A stretch of DNA of 64,000 nucleotides from JANMES01 sp038229715 (GTDB taxonomy: Bacteria; Planctomycetota; Phycisphaerae; Tepidisphaerales; Tepidisphaeraceae), in the NCBI GenBank assembly GCA_038229715.1, contig JBBROD010000005.1:18737-82736 (forward strand), written 5' to 3'. Within the stretch, counting starts at the first letter, position 1. Each line of letters begins with the position of its first letter. The notes under the pieces are model-generated. The model was not told where the DNA came from. It saw nothing but the letters and a program-made list of their open reading frames with translations, and made no database searches. The position numbers and the translations under genes are program-made. Positions 28,857 through 37,748 of this stretch are shown here, in pieces.

Positions 28857-31478
28857 TTGGCAGACCGACTGCACTATCGATCGCTACTGGCTGTGCTGAT
28901 GCTGATGGCGCTGGTCCCCGCGCGATCGGCCAGCGCGCAGGACTCGTATGCGTTGTCGGCCGCCTTGGCGAGCGGGCCGTACGTTCCCATCGGGCGATGG
29001 CTGCCGGTGCGGGTGCTGACGGTCAACCGGTCGGACCATTCCGTTGTCGGCGAAGTGGAATTTCCGATGAATGGCGCGAGCGAGCATGTGATGTTTCGCC
29101 TGCCGATCACCGTCCCTGCCAAATCCCGTATCACCACGATCGCGTACGTTTATGTGCCCGCGCTGCCCGAGGCGCAAGCCGCGTCGCGCGGCAAGAACAA
29201 GCCTCCGGCCTTTGCGGACAGGCCGCCGATCTGCACGGCAGCCTGGCGGGACAGCGCTGGCGCGATGCTTGCCCGCAGTCCGATTTTGGGGCAAGCGCTC
29301 CCCGACGAAAACGAGGGTCCGTCCGGCCGGGTACAACTCGACAAGCCTCTCATGCTTTCGATCATCGCCATCAGCGACTTTACCGCGCCGCAGCTGCCTG
29401 AGACGGCCAGCGAGCCGGGGACTTTCGCCACGCTGTTCCAGTCGGCGCAGGGATGGCGCCTGGTGAACCAGCCGAGCGACGTCGTGGATGCACCGCGCGA
29501 CGGGATCGGCTTCGACGCAGTCGGCCTCGTCCTTCTCGACGCGGCCGCCGTCGAACCGATGGACGCGGCACAGCAGCAGGCCCTCATTCAATACATATCC
29601 ACCGGCGGAACCGTGGTGTTGACCGTGGGCGCGGAAATGGTCGACCCGTCGAAAAGCTGGCTGGCGCCGTATCTGCCGGCCAGGTACGTCGGCTCGCGCT
29701 TCGCCGGCTCGATCAACGTGACCACCGGCGAAAAGTCACAGGCGTTTCCCTTGGTTGCCCCGCTCGATCTGGCTGAATGGGTGGCCGATTCCACTATCGC
29801 CGGCGCGCACGTGGTAATGGCCGATAAGAACTACGTTCATCTGGCATACCGGTCGGTGGGCCTCGGCCGATTGATCGTGACGAGTTTTCCACTGACGTCG
29901 CTCGATCTCAAAGCGCCCGACGTCCGCCAATTTTGGGCGCGAGCGCTTCCGTCCTCTCCGGGAATGAAATGGGAAACCAGCAAGCTGACGCAGGAACAAA
30001 ACGTGTTGCTGGAATCGATGGTGGGCGCAAAAGTTCCACCGTGGATCGTGGCGGCCGGGCTGGTCGTAACCTACTTCGTCATCGTGCTGCTGATTCAACT
30101 GCTCGCGCGGCAGGGGCATCGGCCGATGGGGTTCGCGGTCGCGGTTGCCGTGGCGATCCTGATGGCGGTCGGATTGATCGTCGCCGGTTCCTTTCGAGAT
30201 CGATCGGTATCGCTCAGCATGGCCCGAATCGATCTGCTCGATCTCTCCACCGGCGGGGTGCAGACCGAAGCCGTTTCGCTCGTGGGCCCTAATGGAACCA
30301 ACTTCCCGATCGAAGTTCGGCCGGGAACCAGCTTGCGGCAGGCGTCGACCGGCGAGCCCAAACCACTGGATTTATCGATCTCGCCGCTGAAAGTCGCCAA
30401 CGCCGCCGTCTACGCGCAACGGGTCGAGCACGTCTGGCAAATCTCCAGTGCCGTGCCGTCCCAACTTTCGCTGAACGCGAGCGGAATGTTTGATGATCGC
30501 GGCCTGGCGTTGTCGGTCGATAATCAGGTCGGCGCGATCCAAAAACCCGTCCTCGTCGGCCCGCGCGGCACGCTCGGGCTGCCGGATTTGGCGGCCGGCA
30601 AGAGCACGCTCGGCACCAGTGACGCCATCCAGTCGACCGTCAAGCTCGAGGACGAACAGCTGCGCGACCGCATTCTGAAAGCCGCGATGGACCCGGCGCC
30701 GACCGAACGCCTGAACACCTTGACGCGACAGGAAAACGTCATCTACCTCGCCGGCTGGATGGCCGACGCGCCCGCAGCGCTGCTGGAACTGCCCGCCGAC
30801 CAACAGCCGGCCATCGTGCGCGTTAACGCGCTGGCGCGCACCCGCGTGCAAATCCTACCCTCGCCGGTCGGCAGCACGGTACACATCCCATCGGCGTTTA
30901 CGCAGTACGTTACGGGCGACTCGATCGGTTTGCCGTTCGACCCAACCCGGCAGCAATGGATGGAAGAATTCACGCCGCGCGAATTCCTCCTCGGCGTCTC
31001 AGTGCCGCAGAACATCGGCCATCTCCGCACGACGCGGGTGACCATTTCCCTGCAGGCCGACGCGCCCCAGCAGACGATCACGCTTTCCCGCGGCCAAGCC
31101 GCCGGTGGGAAAGTGCGACCCAATCCGACGGGGCCCGAGATCGTCACGTGGAATCAGATGATCGGCTCGCGGTCGGTCGCCGTAGATGTGGCCGACGGCG
31201 ACACCGACGCCAACGGGTGGATATGGATTCGGGTGAACATCGACGGCCCGCCGGGGCAGTCGCGGTGGAAGATTCATGATTTGTCCGTCGACTACGACGG
31301 CGTGATCGACGGCCCGCCGCAGCCGGTGGTGCTGCCCGTCCGCGAGGCGTTCCAACCGCCGGTCGCTCCGGCCGGTGCCCCAAAGCCCGCGCAGCAGAAA
31401 AAGCCGGCGAAAAAGCCCCCTGCTAAACCGACCACCCAAACCGCTCAACCGAAGAAGAAAGCAATCCAACCTCAATAG
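28857..31478 (+). CDS. Large extracytoplasmic membrane-anchored protein, unknown function
   Basis: An 873-residue protein, TTG start, with signal peptide (RSLLAVLMLMALVPARSASA). The first 380 residues are beta-rich; near 220-270 PMDAAQQQALIQYISTGGTV with VLTVG resembles the Rossmann/GATase-like core seen in GldG- or DUF4350-type proteins. Two membrane helices follow at about 395-445 (WIVAAGLVVTYFVIVLL and GFAVAVAVAILMAVGLIVAG), then a second large outside domain and a tail rich in Lys, Pro, Ala and Gln. The ABC ATPase gene starts 10 bases after its stop, so it should belong to one operon with the transporter. Homology is not clear enough to name it. Confidence 0.65.
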   Translation: MADRLHYRSLLAVLMLMALVPARSASAQDSYALSAALASGPYVPIGRWLPVRVLTVNRSDHSVVGEVEFPMNGASEHVMFRLPITVPAKSRITTIAYVYVPALPEAQAASRGKNKPPAFADRPPICTAAWRDSAGAMLARSPILGQALPDENEGPSGRVQLDKPLMLSIIAISDFTAPQLPETASEPGTFATLFQSAQGWRLVNQPSDVVDAPRDGIGFDAVGLVLLDAAAVEPMDAAQQQALIQYISTGGTVVLTVGAEMVDPSKSWLAPYLPARYVGSRFAGSINVTTGEKSQAFPLVAPLDLAEWVADSTIAGAHVVMADKNYVHLAYRSVGLGRLIVTSFPLTSLDLKAPDVRQFWARALPSSPGMKWETSKLTQEQNVLLESMVGAKVPPWIVAAGLVVTYFVIVLLIQLLARQGHRPMGFAVAVAVAILMAVGLIVAGSFRDRSVSLSMARIDLLDLSTGGVQTEAVSLVGPNGTNFPIEVRPGTSLRQASTGEPKPLDLSISPLKVANAAVYAQRVEHVWQISSAVPSQLSLNASGMFDDRGLALSVDNQVGAIQKPVLVGPRGTLGLPDLAAGKSTLGTSDAIQSTVKLEDEQLRDRILKAAMDPAPTERLNTLTRQENVIYLAGWMADAPAALLELPADQQPAIVRVNALARTRVQILPSPVGSTVHIPSAFTQYVTGDSIGLPFDPTRQQWMEEFTPREFLLGVSVPQNIGHLRTTRVTISLQADAPQQTITLSRGQAAGGKVRPNPTGPEIVTWNQMIGSRSVAVDVADGDTDANGWIWIRVNIDGPPGQSRWKIHDLSVDYDGVIDGPPQPVVLPVREAFQPPVAPAGAPKPAQQKKPAKKPPAKPTTQTAQPKKKAIQPQ

Positions 31479-31488
31479 GTGCAGCCTT

Positions 31489-32448
31489 ATGCCCATCGAT
31501 CGATCCGCCCCCATCCTCCGCACCGAAGCGCTGACCAAGCAGTACGGCGACGTCACCGCGCTGGCCGATCTCTCGCTGACCGTCCATCGCGGGGAAGTCT
31601 TCGGCTATATCGGGCCCAACGGCGCGGGGAAAACCACCACCTTCCGCATCCTCTGCGGCCTGCTCGACCCGACCAGCGGCAAAGCCTTTGTGGCCGACAA
31701 GGATGTGACCGGCAACAAAGATCTCATCAAGCAGCTCGTCGGCTTTTTGCCCGACAACTTCGGCGTTTACCCGACGCTGCGGGTGTGGGAATACCTCGAC
31801 TTCTTCGCGGCTGCGTACCGCGTCCCGAAAAAGCTGCGGGCCGACCGGATCGATCAATGCCTCACCATCGCCAACGCGATGGAGTTTAAGGACAAGTTCA
31901 TGGGCGCGCTCTCGCGCGGCATGAAGCAGCGGGTGGGCATCGCTAAAACGCTGGTACACGATCCGCAACTCCTGATCCTCGACGAACCGGCCGCCACGAT
32001 CGACCCGCGGGCGAGAATCCTGATGCGCCAACTGCTGCGCGAGCTGGCCGATTTGGGAAAGGCCGTGCTGGTCAGCAGCCACATTCTGCCGGAGCTGGCC
32101 GACGTGTGCGACACCGTCGGCATCCTGCAGCAGGGCAGGCTGGTGGCCAGCGGGGCGGTGCAGCAGATTCTCCGCGACGTGCGGCAGAATCGCCTGATGG
32201 AAGTGCGTGTGATCGGCTCGATCGAGAAGGCCAAGGAAATCCTCGGTTCAGCTCCAGGTACATGGACGCCCGTCGACGGCGCTGGCATGGGTGTCACCGC
32301 CGCCAATACGCTGCGGTACGAAGTACAGGCCGACGAGGCGCAGCTCGCCAAGGCCGTTCTGCTGCTGTTGCAGAATAAAATCGCCGTCACCCATTTCGCC
32401 GAAGTGCCGGCTGACTTGGAAGACGTGTTTATGAGTCTGACGAAATGA
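31489..32448 (+). CDS. ABC transporter ATP-binding protein
   Basis: A 319-residue ATPase. Walker A is GPNGAGKTTT, the signature is ALSRGMKQRVGIA (LSRGM in place of LSGGQ, common in ABC-2 exporters), Walker B is LLILDEPAATIDP and the switch His is in VSSHILPELADVCD. A C-terminal extension of about 90 residues follows the nucleotide-binding fold, ending DLEDVFMSLTK as in many ABC-2 ATPases. ATG at 31489 is chosen because the frame before it lies within the upstream gene. It would energise the permease at 32646-34298; direction is likely export. Confidence 0.93.
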   Translation: MPIDRSAPILRTEALTKQYGDVTALADLSLTVHRGEVFGYIGPNGAGKTTTFRILCGLLDPTSGKAFVADKDVTGNKDLIKQLVGFLPDNFGVYPTLRVWEYLDFFAAAYRVPKKLRADRIDQCLTIANAMEFKDKFMGALSRGMKQRVGIAKTLVHDPQLLILDEPAATIDPRARILMRQLLRELADLGKAVLVSSHILPELADVCDTVGILQQGRLVASGAVQQILRDVRQNRLMEVRVIGSIEKAKEILGSAPGTWTPVDGAGMGVTAANTLRYEVQADEAQLAKAVLLLLQNKIAVTHFAEVPADLEDVFMSLTK

Positions 32449-32645
32449 TTAAGAGCTTCTAAAATAACTCAAAGCACAACCGCGAAGGCGCGAAGAAAGA
32501 GCGCGGAGAAACGTGGGTGATTCTGGTTTCTGGTATGGTTCGCGTCTTCGCGTCTTCGCGGTAAATTTAGACGCTCTAAGTCGCATGGGCTACCAGCCCA
32601 TGCCAAGGTACTCAGGCACGGGCTGGTAGCCCGTGCGACAAAACA
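32449..32645. other. Repeat-filled gap between ABC ATPase and permease genes
   Basis: Two elements fill it. One is an imperfect inverted repeat at 32480-32561 (CCGCGAAGGCGCGAAGA against TCTTCGCGTCTTCGCGG). The other is a family G element at 32581-32639 (TCGCATGGGCTACCAGCCCA). The permease ATG follows 6 bases later, with no Shine-Dalgarno. Confidence 0.8.
32581..32639. repeat. Inverted repeat element, family G, copy 2
   Basis: TCGCATGGGCTACCAGCCCA pairs with its complement ending GGCTGGTAGCCCGTGCGA. Each half is also self-complementary. The other copy is inside the DUF4175 gene. Confidence 0.88.
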
Positions 32646-34298
32646 ATGAACCCCCTCGTCCGCAAAGAACTTCTCGGCCTGTTCCGCCTCAAACGAGTGG
32701 CGGCGATTCAGGTGCTATTCGTCGCAGTGCTCGGCGGCATTGTGATGGCGACTTGGCCGCAGCAGGGGATGCTCACGCTGTCGGCCCAGGGGCAGGATTC
32801 GCTGCTGCTGGCGCTGATCTTCGGGCAACTGGTCATGCTCGTGCTGCTCGTGCCGGGCATCGCGGCCGTTTCCATCACCGGCGAAAAAGAACAGAACACT
32901 ATGGAGATGCTGTACGCGTCGCGCCTGTCACCGATTCAGATCGTTACAGGCAAAGTCGTGTCAGCCGTCAGCTATCCGGTGATGCTGCTGCTCAGCGGGT
33001 TGCCGTTCATTGCACTGCTCAGCTGGCGCGGGGAAGCGGAGACGGATCTGCTCGTCCGCTCGTACATGGTGCTGATCGTCTCGGCGGTCTTCCTCGCGGT
33101 GGTGTCCGTCACGATCAGCAGCCTGGCAAGGCTCAGCGCGACCGCGATGGTGCTGGCGTACGTGGTGGTGCTCGCACTGGCCGGCGCGACGCTGGTGCCC
33201 GCGGCGATCATGATCGACAGCCAGTCGGGTGAGATGGCGATGGTGCTGCATTACGCGCGAGCCCTCTCCCCGGTGGCGGCCGTCCTCTCGTTGCTTCGGC
33301 CGACGCTAACCGACTTCTCCGGCGACGTTCACCACAATCTGCCCCTCTGGATCGTCTTCCTGCCGCTGGCAGGATTGGTCATCGTCGGCTGCCTCATTGT
33401 GCTGATCGCCAAGCTAAGTAAAGCGCCGCTCAGCAGCGACGGCTTGGACTCGCAACTGGGCGCTGATGCCCACCGCAGCATGGGCCGGCGATTGATGTAC
33501 CTGATCGACCCCAAGAAAAAGCGCAAACCCTTCGGCCGATTCAATCCGCTGATCTCCAAGGAAAAACGCACCAACCTGCTCCGCGGCGGGAAGGTGATGG
33601 TCCGCATCTTCTACTCCGCGCTGTTGCTCTCAATGGGCCTGGCGCTAATGAGCCTGTACGGCGGATCGGAACATGCGGACTTGCTCAAATACGTGGCCGG
33701 CGTGCTGGTGGCGTTTCAGATCGGGATGATTGCTTTAGTGGCCCCCTCACTGACCAGCAGCACCATCAGTGGCGAAATCGAAAACGGCACGTTCGAGTCG
33801 TTGAGGCTCTCACGCCTCAAGGGCGGGCAGATTTTCTGGGGCAAGTTCCTCCCCGCGTTCCAGCCGGCCGCGCTGCCGATCCTGGCGCTGATCCCCGGCT
33901 ACGGCGCGATCTGCTTTATCAACCCCGGCTATCTCACGGTGCTGTACGTGCTGATCCCGGTGATCGTGCTGTCGGTCGCGCTGTGCTGCGCGATCGGCAT
34001 CGCGTGCTCGGCATTCACGGCCAACACCGCCCGGGCGACGGTGGCGGCGTATCTGATTGTCACGTTCCTCTTCGTCCTTCCCGCCGCCGGTTGGTGGGCG
34101 ATGGAGGCTGGCGTGTTCCCCGACGGATACAAAATCGCGTTCCTCAGCCCGCTCGTTCTTGGGCTGAATCTGCTGCCCGATTCGTCGGTGCAAATCCTCA
34201 ACCTCTGGCCGCTGCATTTGATGGTGATCGGCGGGTTGTTTGTACTGACGCTGATCGTGGCGCGGATTCGGCTGTCAGTGCTGCTGCGACGTGGATAA
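32646..34298 (+). CDS. ABC-2 type permease, double length
   Basis: A 550-residue integral membrane protein made of two similar halves. Each half opens with an amphipathic coupling-helix segment (NPLVRKELLGLFRLKR at 2-17; NPLISKEKRTNLLRGG near 301-316) and then has about six membrane helices. SITGEKEQNTMEMLYASRLS in half 1 and TISGEIENGTFESLRLSRL in half 2 are the paired G-E-x-E-x-x-T blocks of ABC-2 permeases. A single chain could thus form the whole transmembrane path with the ATPase upstream. The cargo is unknown; the neighbouring extracytoplasmic protein suggests surface assembly. Its stop overlaps a possible GTG start of the HEAT gene. Confidence 0.85.
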   Translation: MNPLVRKELLGLFRLKRVAAIQVLFVAVLGGIVMATWPQQGMLTLSAQGQDSLLLALIFGQLVMLVLLVPGIAAVSITGEKEQNTMEMLYASRLSPIQIVTGKVVSAVSYPVMLLLSGLPFIALLSWRGEAETDLLVRSYMVLIVSAVFLAVVSVTISSLARLSATAMVLAYVVVLALAGATLVPAAIMIDSQSGEMAMVLHYARALSPVAAVLSLLRPTLTDFSGDVHHNLPLWIVFLPLAGLVIVGCLIVLIAKLSKAPLSSDGLDSQLGADAHRSMGRRLMYLIDPKKKRKPFGRFNPLISKEKRTNLLRGGKVMVRIFYSALLLSMGLALMSLYGGSEHADLLKYVAGVLVAFQIGMIALVAPSLTSSTISGEIENGTFESLRLSRLKGGQIFWGKFLPAFQPAALPILALIPGYGAICFINPGYLTVLYVLIPVIVLSVALCCAIGIACSAFTANTARATVAAYLIVTFLFVLPAAGWWAMEAGVFPDGYKIAFLSPLVLGLNLLPDSSVQILNLWPLHLMVIGGLFVLTLIVARIRLSVLLRRG

Positions 34299-34305
34299 GA
34301 CGCTC

Positions 34306-35985
34306 ATGAACCCCAAACGCAACCTACAACTCCACCGATGCCTTGCCGCGATAGCGGTTTTAACGATCTCTGCATCTGTCGCGCCCGCCGATGAATTGCC
34401 GGAGTTTTTGCCGTACGGATTGAACACGTTCCCGTCCACGCCGGTCGTGCGGGTGAACGGCACTTCGCCGAAATTGATTGACCTGCTCGGCCAGCGGGTA
34501 AGCAACCCGTACGCACCGACGCGGGTGCAGGTGCAAACCGAGTTGGGCGCAACAAAACTGCCCGCCGCCGCGAAATTCATTCGGATCGGGCTCACCGATG
34601 CCGACCCGCAAGTGCGTACCGCCGCCGCCAAGTCGGCCGGGCAGGTGGAGGATAAATCGCTGATGGAAGACCTCCGCAAGCTGATGAAGGACAAAGACGC
34701 GCGCGTTCGCCGCCAGGCCGTGCTCAGCGGCGCGGCGCTCGGGGATCAATCGGTAGTCAACACCGGATTGGATGATGAAGATGCGACGGTGATCGCAGCA
34801 GCGGTCTCCGTTGCGGGAACGGAACAGGCAGAGAAGCTGGCCGGCGCGCTGAAGAATTATCCGCCGGCCACACAGGTGCTGGCGGTGAAGGCGCTCGGTC
34901 GCTCGGGGGAAGCGAAATACGCCGATGCGGTCGCCGCGCTGGCCGGCGCTAGTGTTCCGATCCGCGCCGCAGTCGCCACCGCGCTCGGGCAGATGAAAGC
35001 CGTCGGCAGGAGCGCGGAAGTCATCAAGCTGCTGAGCGACGAGCACCCGACCGTTCGCCGATCCGCATTGATTGCGGTCGCCGCGGTGGGTAGCGAAGCT
35101 GAGGCGCAAAAGCGCTATATCGCCGCGCTGGCCGATGAAGACCGGTCGGTGCGCGAATCCGCCGCCGGGCTGCTGCAGAAATCGCCAACACCGGACGCCA
35201 TCGCCGCGCTGGTCGGCAATCTCGCGGAAGAGTCGGCGCGTTTGCATTCCGCCGCGCTCGACGCGCTGCTGGCGATCGGTCAACCCGTCATTCCGACGGC
35301 AGAGAAGTTGCTAGCCGATGCCGATCCGCGTCGCCGCGAGGATGCGTCGTACCTGTTGGGCATGCTCAAGAGCGATGCCCGTTTTGAAGCGCACGTCGCG
35401 CTGCTGAAAGACTCCGACTGGCGAGTCGCCCGGCAGGCCGCCGTCTCGCTCGTGCAGATCGGCCGAAAGGACGCCTCGCCGGCGCTGGCGGAACTGGCGC
35501 GAAAAGCGACAAGCCTTTCCATCCCCGAAACGTCACCGGAGTATGCGGCAGCCACACAGGCGGTCGAGCAAGCGATTGTCGCCTGTGCGATGCTCGGCGA
35601 GAGTTCGATCCTGCCGATGTGCAAAACCGTCATGCCGGTTAAAACCCACGCAGCCAACATTCGAACCGCCGCCGTCTATGCCATCGGTCGGCTGAGCGCG
35701 ACGGGGGACAAATCCGTGACGGGATTGCTTACCAAGCCCATGAACGATTTGGAAGAAACCAGCAACGTGCAGTTCGAGTGCGTGAAGGCGATGGGACACC
35801 TGAAACTGCCGGCGGTCATGAACTTGGTGGGCAAAGACCGCGAATCCGCCAGGTGGATCTCAGATTATTACGGCGACTGGATGAGCCACTGGATCCGCTG
35901 CCGCATGACCGGGAAGGTTGAACCGCTCTCGCCGCTCAAAGAATCCTGGTCGTCCAGCAGCAGCATCAACCCGGTGAGCAATTAA
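34306..35985 (+). CDS. Secreted HEAT-repeat protein
   Basis: A 559-residue protein with signal peptide (CLAAIAVLTISASVAPADE). From about residue 80 it is a series of helical repeats with the HEAT/PBS-lyase pattern D-x-x-x-x-V-R-x-x-A-x-x-A-L/S, for example DADPQVRTAAAKSAGQ, DKDARVRRQAVLSGAAL, DEHPTVRRSALIAVAAVG and DEDRSVRESAAGLLQ. Such arrays are binding scaffolds. ATG at 34306 is preferred; a GTG five codons upstream overlaps the permease stop. It is the last gene of the transporter operon, so it may bind the exported component outside the cytoplasm (inference). Confidence 0.8.
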   Translation: MNPKRNLQLHRCLAAIAVLTISASVAPADELPEFLPYGLNTFPSTPVVRVNGTSPKLIDLLGQRVSNPYAPTRVQVQTELGATKLPAAAKFIRIGLTDADPQVRTAAAKSAGQVEDKSLMEDLRKLMKDKDARVRRQAVLSGAALGDQSVVNTGLDDEDATVIAAAVSVAGTEQAEKLAGALKNYPPATQVLAVKALGRSGEAKYADAVAALAGASVPIRAAVATALGQMKAVGRSAEVIKLLSDEHPTVRRSALIAVAAVGSEAEAQKRYIAALADEDRSVRESAAGLLQKSPTPDAIAALVGNLAEESARLHSAALDALLAIGQPVIPTAEKLLADADPRRREDASYLLGMLKSDARFEAHVALLKDSDWRVARQAAVSLVQIGRKDASPALAELARKATSLSIPETSPEYAAATQAVEQAIVACAMLGESSILPMCKTVMPVKTHAANIRTAAVYAIGRLSATGDKSVTGLLTKPMNDLEETSNVQFECVKAMGHLKLPAVMNLVGKDRESARWISDYYGDWMSHWIRCRMTGKVEPLSPLKESWSSSSSINPVSN

Positions 35986-36198
35986 TCAATCCCTCTGCGT
36001 ATGAGGCGATCGAAGCCACTTCATCGCCATTGAGGCAATGGTTGCCGGCAACACAGGCGACCTCTTCTGGCGTATTGGCGCACCAATTAGCGGGCTCATC
36101 CCGATGCACGGATGAGACCGCCCCCGATGGCACTCGCCAACAGCAAGTTTACGATCTCCTGCGTCATTAAACTTTTCACTTTATTGCGGAGGTCTGCC

Positions 36199-36306
36199 AT
36201 GAACTCGTTGATGAACCCTGTCCTTGCGGATTACATCTGGATCGGCGGCGGTACCCTGGGGCTGATTGTCTTGGTGGTGCTGATCGTTGTCCTCGTTCGA
36301 CGGTAG
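36199..36306 (+). CDS. Small single-span membrane protein, 35 residues
   Basis: A perfect GGAGG at 36188-36192 lies 6 bases before the ATG. The protein MNSLMNPVLADYIWIGGGTL is followed by one strongly hydrophobic helix and ends VRR on the inside. It resembles no named family that I can place. Strong translation signals argue that it is real. A hairpin follows at 36330-36370, before the cardiolipin synthase-like gene, so the two may form one leader-gene unit. Confidence 0.6.
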   Translation: MNSLMNPVLADYIWIGGGTLGLIVLVVLIVVLVRR

Positions 36307-36329
36307 AACTCGATGAGTGGGTGCATCGA

Positions 36330-36370
36330 GTGACGACAGCGGCAGGATTTGCGTCCCGCCGCTGTCGTCA
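36330..36370 (+). promoter_or_regulatory. Hairpin between the small membrane gene and the cls-like gene
   Basis: TGACGACAGCGGC (36330-36342) pairs with GCCGCTGTCGTCA ending at 36370; loop about 14 bases. No T-run follows, so attenuation or mRNA protection is as likely as termination. Confidence 0.5.
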
Positions 36371-36421
36371 ACGTCGAAACAATCTATTCCGTGTCGTAAG
36401 GCCTTTTCGGAGGAGGAGCCC

Positions 36422-37702
36422 GTGCGATTAAAGTTACTTGCCCGTAGCTGGGTTTGTCTCATTCTTGCTATGGTATTTGGCGGTGTTGGGTGTGGCAGTA
36501 GCCGTGAGGGGCACGAATACGTTATCAAAACCCATTACGGCACTGACGATCCGCAATTCCGCCGGTCGGTCGGTTCTTTGCTCGGTTCGCCGATTGTCGG
36601 TGGGAATACCGTGACCTCGCTGCGCAACGGGGATGAAATCTTCCCGGCGATGCTCGAAGCGATCCGAAACGCCAAGAAAACCATCAACTGCGAAACGTTC
36701 ATCTACTGGTCCGGCGATGTCGGTTCACAGTTCACAGAAGCGCTGTGCGAACGATCCAAGGCCGGCGTGAAAGTCCGCCTCATCATTGACGCCATCGGTT
36801 CGCTCAAGATCGATCAGCAATTCCACACCCGTCTGAAAGACTGCGGCGTGAAACTGGTCGAATATCATCCCGTCAGTTGGTACAATTTTGACTCCGACTC
36901 GCGCCTCAATAACCGCACGCACCGCAAACTGCTCATCGTCGACGGAACAGTCGGCTTCACCGGCGGCGTGGGAATCGCCGACGAGTGGTCCGGCCATGCC
37001 CAAGACGAAAAACACTGGCGCGACATGCACTACCGCGTTACCGGCCCGGTCGTCGCGGAGTTGCAGGCGGCGTTTCTCGACAACTGGATGAAAACCACCG
37101 GCGAAGTTCTGCACGATGTCGAAAACTTCCCGCCGCTCACCGTGACGGGAGACAACGATACCCAAGTCTTCAAAAGCGGCGCCAGTGGCGGCGCCCAGAA
37201 TATGCAACTGCTTTTCCTTCTCTCCATGGCCGCCGCCAGGCAGAACATACGCATCGGAAACGCCTACTTCGTGCCTGATGACCTGACGATCGACTCGCTG
37301 ATCGACGCCCGCAATCGCGGCGTACGCGTGCAAATCATCACGCCCGGGCCGCATCTGGACGCAAAAACCGTGCGACACGCTTCCCAAGCCAAATGGGGCA
37401 AACTGCTTGAAAGCGGTGTCGAGATTTATGAATACCAGCCGACGATGTACCACACCAAGTTGCTGATCATCGATAATCAATGGGTGTCGGTCGGATCGTC
37501 CAACCTCGATAATCGCTCGTTTCAGCTGAACGACGAGGCCAATCTCAACGTGTTGAACGAATCCTTCGCAAAAGGCGAAATCAAGGTGTTTGAAGATGAT
37601 CTGATACAGTCCAAGCCAATGACTTACGAAGATTGGAAAAACCGTCCGCTGTGGGACCGATTCAAGGAAGGCTTCGCGCGAATCATTTCGCCGTTGTTGT
37701 GA
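36422..37702 (+). CDS. Cardiolipin synthase-like phospholipase D lipoprotein
   Basis: A 426-residue PLD-superfamily protein. Two HKD motifs are present: HRKLLIVDGTVGFTGGVG and YHTKLLIIDNQWVSVGSSNL followed by DNRSF. Spacing matches ClsB/ClsC-type cardiolipin synthases, which join phosphatidyl groups in the membrane. A GGAGGAGGAG at 36409-36418 places translation at the GTG at 36422, giving a signal with VFGGVGC, a lipobox-like end, so it may be a lipoprotein rather than having the usual two membrane helices. The active domain would then face out of the cytoplasm. Other PLD activities are possible. Confidence 0.82.
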   Translation: MRLKLLARSWVCLILAMVFGGVGCGSSREGHEYVIKTHYGTDDPQFRRSVGSLLGSPIVGGNTVTSLRNGDEIFPAMLEAIRNAKKTINCETFIYWSGDVGSQFTEALCERSKAGVKVRLIIDAIGSLKIDQQFHTRLKDCGVKLVEYHPVSWYNFDSDSRLNNRTHRKLLIVDGTVGFTGGVGIADEWSGHAQDEKHWRDMHYRVTGPVVAELQAAFLDNWMKTTGEVLHDVENFPPLTVTGDNDTQVFKSGASGGAQNMQLLFLLSMAAARQNIRIGNAYFVPDDLTIDSLIDARNRGVRVQIITPGPHLDAKTVRHASQAKWGKLLESGVEIYEYQPTMYHTKLLIIDNQWVSVGSSNLDNRSFQLNDEANLNVLNESFAKGEIKVFEDDLIQSKPMTYEDWKNRPLWDRFKEGFARIISPLL

Positions 37703-37748
37703 CGGGTTGATTCGACTTTCATGAGGTCGGACGACCCGATCCCAACGG

